Source of the DNA: Trochalopteron elliotii
Taxonomy: Eukaryota; Chordata; Aves; Passeriformes; Leiothrichidae
Assembly: GCA_024734555.1 (NCBI GenBank)
Contig: JANPWX010000452.1
Coordinates: forward strand, 17,570-81,569
Length of the DNA: 64,000 nucleotides
Direction: 5' to 3'
Of the stretch, positions 43,801 through 52,000 are shown in pieces. Numbering within the stretch: position 1 is the first letter of the stretch; each line of letters begins with the position of its first letter. A program made the translations under genes and the position numbers. The notes beneath the pieces are model-generated. The model saw nothing but the letters and a program-made list of their open reading frames with translations, did no database searches and was not told where the DNA came from.

Positions 43801-46600
43801 CTTTGGCTCACATTATCTGTGTCCACGCTGCATTAATGGCTATCCACGCTCCGGATAAAGGCAGCCCAGCCAGCCCCACGGCCAGCACGGGCTGAGATGC
43901 AGGATGCACGGGGGCGGTGCAGTGCCACTCTGCCCCGGCCACCCTGTCACCAGCACCGTCTGCAACCCCCACCCAGCAGGGCTCAGCCCTGCAATCACTG
44001 CAAGGCAACCAACTACACCGGGTAAGTTGTGGTGATTCCAGCTTGGCAACAGTTAAGGGGAAGCTCCCGGTCCTGAAACCTCCTTTCCCACATTTTGTGG
44101 GCAGTTTTCATAGCAGCCTGCCCAGGTTCTGAGCTCTCCCTCATGTGCTGCAAGGAGCATCTCTCTTCCTCTCAGCCAGATGCTGCAGCGATTCCTGCTC
44201 CTGTGCCACACAGCCTGCACCACAGAGGGCTCCTCAGGACACTTGATAGACATCCCTTCTCAGAACAACCAGTGGCAGTGCACTCAGGCTGGAATTATGC
44301 ATCGATTCTGCAAGTTCAGACTTGCAGGAATGAATCCAGAACTACCACTGTGCCAGCTGGAAACCACCTGATTTGAATTAAAGCATCATTGGTGTCCAGT
44401 GCAAGTGGAGGAGAGAAAGGGGGAAAATACAAAGGGGAGGTAGAATTTGGACAAATCACAAAGGGGACTGATGGATGCAAGGTGGTACTGCAACTCCCGG
44501 CCGTAAAAATTCCTTTTTGTTCCTTTTTGGTTGTTTGGTTGGTTGGTTGTTTGGTTTTGTTTGTTGGGGTGACAGAGGCTGTGGGGTTTTTTTGTCGGTA
44601 AAGTCAAGGGGGACAGACTGAAAAAAGATTCTTTCGGTAAATTTTTTACCAAATAGTCAAACAAACAATTGGGCTGCTACATTCTCAGGCATGAACAATG
44701 GTGTTTTCCATGCCAAGAAGCAAAGGAATTTAAGGAGAAGGTGAGATGTATAAAATAGCAGGCATTTCATAATTTTTTTTGTCCTCTGCATTACGGTTCA
44801 CTGCCTTCATCAATTGTACTTGTGCAGCAAGTTTCTGAGGCTGACAAATTGTGGCACATGTGAAGGGATGCTATGAGCAGCCAAGCACAGAAACTTCTTT
44901 GGTTCCCACCTGCTAAAGTCAGTGTGAGCTATGGAACACCACATATCCTGCTGAATCCTTCAGCATTCTATCTTAAAAAAAACCACCACAGCTTTAAGAA
45001 AACATTGCTGTTCTCTTACTGACCAAACGTTGGGGGATTTTCTGTTGTTATGGTAATAAGTATTTTAAAGTATGTTTTAAAATAAAAAATGAAACGTGAT
45101 ACTTTGTCACTGTGTACCTACTATGTTTTGCAGGTTCCCAATCCGTCCTCTTCTCTTCCTGCCCTTTTTCCCCAAATATATATAAATTCTTAGTTTTCAT
45201 TTACAGTTTAACAGTACTGGAATGCTTATGCTGAAAACACTAAATATTCTGCCATCCAATCCAAAACAAAAACCCTGCTTTCACTTCTGCTTTTAAGATT
45301 TGCAAATAATTTTTTATTACTTTTCACTCTGAAAATGTTCAATAACCTTCATCAGTTTTAACATTGATTTAAATCTTGTTGGCTTTGCTGTTTCCTCTGT
45401 GCCCATTGTCACCTCCTTTCAAGCTGGATTCCATGGATTTCAACGGCGTTCTGAACATCTCTGTTCTTGCAGATTCACTCATGAAGCCCAAGCTCTTGCA
45501 GTACTGTGGTTATTGTTACATGTGGGAAAGTGTCATTATATAAAAATTCTGGTATGACAAGTACCTGTAACAGTTGTGTCACCTTTATTCAACATGCATG
45601 AGCTCAAAACTTACTTTCAGATAGTTTGAGATTTTCCATAACAATCCAGTGAGTAAGTTGTGCTTAACACTTACAGGTATGATACGGGGAAAGAAGCTTC
45701 TTACCTTGAAGAAGCTTCATCCCAGACAAGAAGCAACATTAGAGCTCCCACATGACAGCCCCCTTTAGGCCTTACATAAGCCGTGGGACATGGTGGCATG
45801 CTGTGTTGAAAGCATTAGGAATGAGGTTGGCCTTGGAGAGAAACTGGAAGTTCTGCAGGATCATGTGTTTGGACTTGCCATCTGCACCGTTCAGGAATTA
45901 CTCTATGGATCGCTTTCTCCCAGTCATCTGAACCGTGAGTCACACAAACCAAAAGCGGAAGGCGGATGTGTGAACAAAGCAGATGTGGGTGTTTGTGGGG
46001 CTTCTCCTCACCTTTCCACAGCCCATGTTTTCTGCCCTGCCCCATCCAGGGCAACTACATTCAGACCTTTGGGAAGCCAGGGTGGCAGCCACCACCTGGG
46101 ATGGAGGCCAGGCTGTTAAAGCATAAAACCCCTCACGGGTGAATCTCTGGAAGTCTCCATGACTCAAACTTCCACCTACAGCTGGAAGCCTGGCCATCTT
46201 TGTTTTGTTTAACTGAGCAGGAGCAGAACACTCCACTGAGTGCTTACCACGACAAACACGAATGTCTCTCCCGAGCCCTGGCTGTCCGAGGGGTGCCTAC
46301 AGCCCTGGACAGGCCGGTTCACGGCCAAAAGCACATGCAGAGAAATAGTTTCCAAACCCCAAAAGCAAACCTGAAACTGGATCCATACACAGGCTCCTGG
46401 AGCTCAGATAGCAAACCTCCTTCTTCGGGTCTGATTGCAAGCCCAGGACTACCGTCTGCTATCGGCTCATTTTTTACCTCGGCCAAATCCGAAATCTGGG
46501 CTGACGGAGGGGGCTTAAATAAATGCATTAAATAAATTTTTTAAAACCCCAAACAAACAAAAACCTTACGAGCATATATACTAGCCTATATATATATATT
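40819..46600. other. Upstream flank of EIF4G2, no gene seen
   Basis: No exon or transposon is recognised. A moderately GC-rich patch at 43800-44380 has overlapping frames on both strands without family resemblance. The piece at about 43590-43790, with rare CpGs (for example TTACGTCGG near 43716), looks like possible conserved regulatory DNA. A short TA repeat lies at about 46586-46600. Confidence 0.45.
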
Positions 46601-46874
46601 AAAGTACCCTTCTGTGAACGTGCCTGCAGCTCGCACGGCATGCCCCTGGCACTGGAGCTCTGTGAGGGCTGCAGCTCGGCAGCGAACGGCGCGGGGACGC
46701 GGCCACCGAGCGGCCGCCATGGAGCGGCTGCGCCACTTGCGCAGGCTCCGATGTCCTGCGCGGCGGCGCCGGCGGCCCCGGGCGTAGCAGCGTTCGTGAA
46801 TAGCGGTGCTGCACTGCGGCGGCGGCGGCGGTCGACCAAACCGCCTCCCTCCGCCGCCCACCCCGGCCCTGGCA

Positions 46875-46931
46875 CCGCCCCCTTCCTCGGCTGTGATTGG
46901 CAGGACGGGTGGAGCGGTCGGCGGCGATTGG
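46875..46931 (-). promoter_or_regulatory. EIF4G2: Core promoter elements: GC box and two inverted CCAAT boxes
   Basis: A GC box (CCGCCCCC, 46875-46882) is followed by two inverted CCAAT boxes, ATTGG at 46896-46900 and 46927-46931, both inside a GATTGGC context. They lie 31 bases apart, about three helical turns, a spacing common in NF-Y promoters. CCAAT boxes usually sit 60-100 bases upstream of the start, so transcription probably begins around 46980-47030. Confidence 0.7.
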
Positions 46932-46999
46932 CGGGTGCAGCCGGGAGGTGGGGTAGGTTGCATGAAGGGTGATAAAGTTAGTGGGGCTGCCGGGGAGCG

Positions 47000-47230
47000 G
47001 CCGAGACGCGGCGGCGGCGGTCGGCGCTCTATGGAGGTGTTGGGGGGAGGCGTCGGGCCGGTGCTGCTGCTGCTGTGGTGACTCGGAGACTCGCCCTGTC
47101 CCGCGCGCTCCCCCCTTCCCCTCCCCAGCCCCGGTCCCCGGCTCCCTTCCCCTCCCCCCCCTTCTCTTGCCTTTTCCCCTGCCCTTGGTAGCCGCCGGGA
47201 CCCGGGGAAGCTGACAAGGCCTTAGGGAAG
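47000..47230 (+). other. EIF4G2: EIF4G2 non-coding exon 1 (5'UTR); 5' end estimated
   Basis: The exon's 3' end is supported by a strong donor (GGGAAG|GTGAGAAG) at 47230/47231. The 5' end is only inferred from the CCAAT boxes. It would join to the acceptor at 48967-48968. Read in the frame of the GTG start, the exon contains a TAG at 47189-47191 and no ATG afterwards, so the spliced leader excludes an in-frame ATG start. A short upstream frame (47031-47081) may be included, depending on where transcription begins. Confidence 0.65.
47031..47081 (+). CDS. Possible upstream ORF, 16 codons
   Basis: ATG at 47031 opens a 16-residue frame (MEVLGGGVGPVLLLLW) closed by TGA, wholly inside the presumed first exon and about 170 nt before the GTG start in the spliced mRNA. 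The context has G at +4 but T at -3, so initiation should be leaky. It counts only if transcription starts upstream of it. It could equally be meaningless CpG-island sequence. Confidence 0.3.
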   Translation: MEVLGGGVGPVLLLLW

Positions 47231-47306
47231 GTGAGAAGTGCGGGAGTGGCGGGAGAAGCGCGGGTCTGGGGCTGGGAGTGAGCGGGTACTGCTGCAGCTG
47301 CAGCCT

Positions 47307-47381
47307 AAAATGGCGGCTGCCCGGAGTGGCCGCCATCTTCTTGTCAGTTGCTCGTCTGTTTCTCCCGCACAAAATGGCGGC
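47307..47381. promoter_or_regulatory. EIF4G2: Cluster of three YY1-type motifs in intron 1
   Basis: AAAATGGCGGC occurs at 47307-47317 and 47371-47381, and its inverted form GCCGCCATCTT at 47329-47339. All lie within 75 bases, 80-150 bases after the exon 1 donor. A fourth copy (GCCGCCATGTT) is at 48269-48279, beyond the sequence gap. YY1 sites with this AANATGGCGGC core are typical just downstream of CpG-island promoters. Binding is inferred from the motif only. Confidence 0.7.
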
Positions 47382-47864
47382 CCGGGCCGGCGGCCGCTCC
47401 CGCTGCCGGCTATGCGAGCCCCGCTGCCGCTGAGCGAAGGGGTGGAGGAGCTCGGCAGCCCCCGCCAGTTGCGGAGGCGAGGCTTGAGCGGCAGCGTTTC
47501 AGGTTAGAGCGAGGGAGACGGGAAGGGGCAGTGCCTGTCCGTACGGGCCATGCCTTTAGTTGCTTCGGGTCGGCTGCCGGATGGTGGTCTGGCCGCGGTC
47601 TGCGAGCGCCCGCACTGCCTTCCAGGTTTCCCTTGGAGGGAGTAGCCGCGGTACACATAGCGGGCTGCGGTCTGAGGATCCACATTGCTGGTGGGGAGGT
47701 GACGGGAGGATTTTCTAATTATTTTTTATTACTGTTCATTGCCTTCTCTTCGCGGGAGTGGGGAGCGGGCTGCCGAAGCGCCGCGTCAGCCAGCGGCATA
47801 CTCGCCCACGTTTCCTGTGTGGGGGCTCGGGCGCCGCGGTGCGGGACGATACCGCCGGCTTCCC

Positions 47865-48231
47865 NNNNNNNNNNNNNNNNNNNNNNNNNNNNNNNNNNNN
47901 NNNNNNNNNNNNNNNNNNNNNNNNNNNNNNNNNNNNNNNNNNNNNNNNNNNNNNNNNNNNNNNNNNNNNNNNNNNNNNNNNNNNNNNNNNNNNNNNNNNN
48001 NNNNNNNNNNNNNNNNNNNNNNNNNNNNNNNNNNNNNNNNNNNNNNNNNNNNNNNNNNNNNNNNNNNNNNNNNNNNNNNNNNNNNNNNNNNNNNNNNNNN
48101 NNNNNNNNNNNNNNNNNNNNNNNNNNNNNNNNNNNNNNNNNNNNNNNNNNNNNNNNNNNNNNNNNNNNNNNNNNNNNNNNNNNNNNNNNNNNNNNNNNNN
48201 NNNNNNNNNNNNNNNNNNNNNNNNNNNNNNN
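47865..48231. other. Assembly gap (367 N)
   Basis: Unknown bases lie inside the GC-rich first intron of EIF4G2. Frames reported across it are artefacts. An alternative first exon or more promoter motifs could be hidden here. Confidence 1.
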
Positions 48232-48968
48232 CCGGGGGCGCCCTCCGCGGCCGAGCCTTTTGTTCGCCGCCGCCATGTTGTCCCCGCTCCTCGTGCCCGG
48301 GCGGACGGGCTGGGGACACTCGCCGCGCTCGGCTCTGGGAGGGCGCCGAGCGCATCCGGGACACTTTCAGGCTTCGCTTCCCCAGGCGTTTCTGTCCCCG
48401 AGCTCGCCTTTCTGCTGCGTGGGCAGTGCAGTGAGGTTGTTTCTGCAAGCTGAAAATTGAGGTGGACGGTACCTTTTTTCATTATTTGGTAGCTTAGTAC
48501 GCCATTTGGATGCAGAATATAAGCCTCTTACTACATTAAGCGTGCGTTTTGTTGTTTGATGCTTTTCGCTTCAGAATTTGGCTGCTTTGTCGTGCCGTTA
48601 TGAATCATAGCTTCTAAATCACGCCAGTAAAGGACTCTTTGTGCTGTATAATCAGAAAAGAGTACTTTCGTTCTTTTCTGCGAGTACTCCTGGCTTTTCG
48701 GTAAACTTGAAGGTTTTGCTCAGTCCATGATTTCCTTGTCTCTTTCCCCTCACCCCCGCTTCTGTGACTGTCCCAAGTATTGCACGAATGAAAGTTTTCT
48801 TACCTTTTGTAAAGTTCAGTTGGAGGGTTCTCGTTCGCGAACAAACATTTGTATTTTTTAAAATGAGACGCAATGAGTGATAGTAAGCAAGTATAATATG
48901 AATGCTTGGTTTGTCTTTCTAGGTTTTGTTTTTCCCTACCCCGTCAATTTAATTTTATTCTTTTGAAG
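48232..48968 (+). other. EIF4G2: Rest of EIF4G2 intron 1
   Basis: The intron runs from the donor at 47231 to an acceptor (TCTTTTGAAG, ending 48968). The GC-rich half up to about 48450 belongs to the CpG island and includes the YY1-type site at 48269. The rest is AT-rich. No other exon is evident. Confidence 0.7.
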
Positions 48969-49033
48969 ATTCTTCGTTGTCAAGCCGCCAAAGTGGAGAG
49001 TGCGATTGCAGAAGGGGGTGCTTCTCGTTTCAG
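48969..49033 (+). promoter_or_regulatory. EIF4G2: Exon 2 with the non-AUG (GTG) start of EIF4G2
   Basis: The exon begins after TTTTGAAG with 24 untranslated bases, then GCCGCCAAAGTGG: GTG at 48993-48995, with A at -3 and G at +4, a strong Kozak context. The frame reads (M)ESAIAEGGASRFS, the conserved N-terminus. Upstream in frame there are eight codons here and thirteen in exon 1 back to a TAG (47189-47191), with no ATG. Downstream, the first in-frame ATG is at 51359-51361 (codon 202), inside the MIF4G domain. Mammalian EIF4G2 is known to start only at GUG. Confidence 0.93.
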
Positions 49034-52000
49034 GTACCTGTTGTTTGTTTGATGAGTAGTTAGCAATGGAAAATCTCCTTTGAGGAGCTCTTAAATTAGT
49101 GTAATGGTTATACCCAAACTGAGATATTTGGACTTACCCAGGATTCCATGATTGTTTTTAACAGTGCTTCTTCAGGCGGAGGAGGTGGTAGGGGTGCACC
49201 TCAGCACTATCCCAAGACTGCCAGCAACAGGTATGTCATCTTGCTCTTTGATTTGCATGATTTCAAAGTCAGAGCATGCTTGATAGTGAATGTAAAACTG
49301 AAAATAGGCTAGCTTTAAAGTTGTACCAGAAATACCTACTGAATTAAAGACCTTTGAATGTTTTCCGGTGCCCTTTAAAGTGTACCTCGTGGTCGATAGA
49401 AGGTGCATGGGCTTGTTCATGTATTTAACTTAAAGTGGGGAGAGTTTTTTTGGGTGCCAGGGATTGTTGTTGAGTGAGTACTTCCCTGTGCAGCAGATGG
49501 TGTCAGTAGGGGCAATTGCGTGTCCTTAACAAAGCAAGTAATGGAATTGGTTTGAGTAAGGCAACACTGAAAGGTTAAAAGGGCAGTTCTTTAAATCACT
49601 TGTTTCTGTTTTAACAACCGTATTCTTCAAACTTTTGCAGCGAGTTCCTGGGGAAAACCCCAGGGCAAAACGCTCAGAAATGGATTCCTTCACGAAGCAC
49701 TAGACGAGATGACGACTCCGCAAACGACAAAGAACGACATGATGCAATCTTCAGGAAAGTAAGAGGGTAAGTTCTTCACAAAATTATTTCTTTCCTTACT
49801 ATTTTTGTTAGCAATGTGTACCTAAGAAATGGGCTGGAGTAAAGGAAGATGTGGGCCTTGAGTTTGAAGGAGGTGTATCCTTTTAGCAAGGAACCAGCCT
49901 GATAATCTAGCAGCAGAAGACACTTAGAGTAATTATTGTAAGCAGATTTATGCTTTCAGTGATGCTTCACAGCCTGAAGGTCTCAAAAAAAAACCCCCAG
50001 TTAAATGGAAAATTGCAGTTTTCAATTTTTAATAGATTTAAAAAGTGAAAAGATAAGTTAAATGTAAAGTGACTTGTAGCCTGCTTACAATATCTGTATT
50101 CTGTTGTTTTGTGTTTTGTTCCTCTTCAGCATACTAAATAAGCTTACTCCTGAAAAGTTCGACAAGCTATGCCTTGAGCTCCTCAATGTGGGTGTAGAAT
50201 CTAAGCTCATCCTAAAAGGGGTCATACTGCTGGTAAGCTGGTTGCATTTCTTTTAACTACAATTTTCTTGCATGCTAAAAAGCAGGGGGTTGGTTGGTTT
50301 TGATGGGATACAGAAGTAGTATGAATAATGCTTTTGTGTATTTGAATTATCAAACACTGCCTCCCACCCCTCCTTTCTGTGTAAAAAAGGCTCTGCTGGG
50401 GAGGAAGGTTTATTGCTCTTAAGTTTCTCGTTTAGAAGTCTGCATGATCACTAAACAGGATTGGGGGTTCTATGATTATTTTTTTAAATGATATAAGATG
50501 CTCATTAGCTGTCTTACTTGCTTAGCCTCCCCCCTCTTCCTCTTTTCCTGAGGAGCAAGTCTCTTGGTTTTGGAAAGGCTGCCACTGGTGACCTCTTGGG
50601 ACACAGATGTAACTGTTACATCAGTTTTTTAGATGAGATCAGATTGGTGACACTAACTTAGGTATTGGGATAATAAACTTTGGTTTTATTGGCCAAGGAT
50701 TACAGAGGCTGTTCAGTAGCACACAGTGGCTTTTGTCCTTTGCTTCAGCATTAAGACTGGTGTCGGACTACCCTGTTGCTGTGTTTGATGTAGCAGAAAA
50801 CAGGATGTTCTAGATGAGAGTGGTAATAATCCATTCTGTGTTTTGTAACTCACCTTGCTAATAACGTTTGCACCCTACTGCTGGCTGCTGCCTTACTCAA
50901 CCTGGATCTCTGCAGATCGTAGACAAAGCCCTTGAAGAGCCCAAGTATAGCTCGCTGTACGCTCAACTATGTCTGCGACTGGCAGAAGATGCACCCAACT
51001 TTGATGGCCCATCAGCAGAGAGTCATCCAGGACAGAAGCAAAGCACAGTGAGTGCATCTCTCAATCTGGAGTGGTAAATTTTGCATGCATTTGTATCTGC
51101 CCTGATGAGCTTAATTGTTTTCTTTCGTCTCTTTTTGTAGACATTCAGACGCCTCCTAATATCTAAACTTCAAGATGAATTTGAAAACCGAACCAGAAAT
51201 GTTGATAGTAAGTTTTAAAACCACTTTAATACCAAATCTATTTGTCTTCTTTTCCCACAGCCATGTAAAACAGGCTTCTTTGTTTTCCAGTCTATGATAA
51301 GCATGATGGTCCCCTCCTCCCTGAGGAGGAGGAACAGAGAGCCATTGCCAAGATCAAGATGCTGGGGAACATCAAATTCATTGGAGAACTTGGCAAGCTT
51401 GATCTTATTCATGAATCTATCCTTCATAAGTGCATCAAAACAGTGAGTATTCAGATTGGATGGGGGCTAGGAGCAAAACAGAATTTAAAAACAAAAAAAA
51501 TACGCAAATGTTAATTCTACTTTGGGACTCTTAGAGCAGGAGCCACAAAATAAAATACCACATTTTTGTGGTATTTTAAATAATAAAATGCCATAAAAAT
51601 ATTTCCTGACAATTACCTGTCCCCTGCTGTTATCTTTTGGCATGATTAAGAAGTAAAATCAGCTTTGTTCAAAGCCATAGGGATTGTCTCCAAGGGAAAT
51701 GTGGTTTGGCCTAGACAGAAGTGTGCTACAGGTGCTTAAAAATACACACGCTTAAAAATTGGCAGTCCTTAAAATTTAATTTTTAAGTCCATTTGCCTTC
51801 AGAACAAAACAATGTTTTTGTATGTGTCAGGGTACAAAGTTTGTTGCTTATTATGAACTGTTATTTACAAAATTTTTGATTCCTAAGTTTTCTCTTCAAT
51901 TTTTCAGCTTTTGGAAAAGAAGAAGAGAGTTCAACTCAAAGATATGGGGGAGGATTTGGAGTGCCTCTGTCAGATAATGAGGACAGTGGGACCTAGATTA

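Larger units (their letters stand above)
46600..48450. promoter_or_regulatory. EIF4G2: CpG island covering the EIF4G2 promoter, exon 1 and start of intron 1
   Basis: GC content and CpG density rise sharply relative to the AT-rich DNA on both sides, with GCGGCGG runs at about 46818 and 47010. The island is broken by unknown bases at 47865-48231. No TATA box is seen at the expected place. This is the usual architecture of a broadly expressed housekeeping promoter. Long frames in all six readings here are a side effect of the lack of A/T-rich stop codons. Confidence 0.9.

Noticed and set aside
46599..47372. 257-codon open frame on the minus strand, antisense to the EIF4G2 promoter
   Set aside because: Arises in a CpG island where stop codons are rare. 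It is R/P/A/G-rich without any domain and overlaps other equally long frames in several readings.
47348..48482. Several frames of 185-370 codons across the gap
   Set aside because: They are held open only by unknown bases, so length is meaningless. They lie in intron 1 of EIF4G2.
50233..50915. Another box C/D snoRNA in the intron after coding exon 4
   Set aside because: TGATG- and CTGA-like words occur, but no pair is flanked by a terminal stem.
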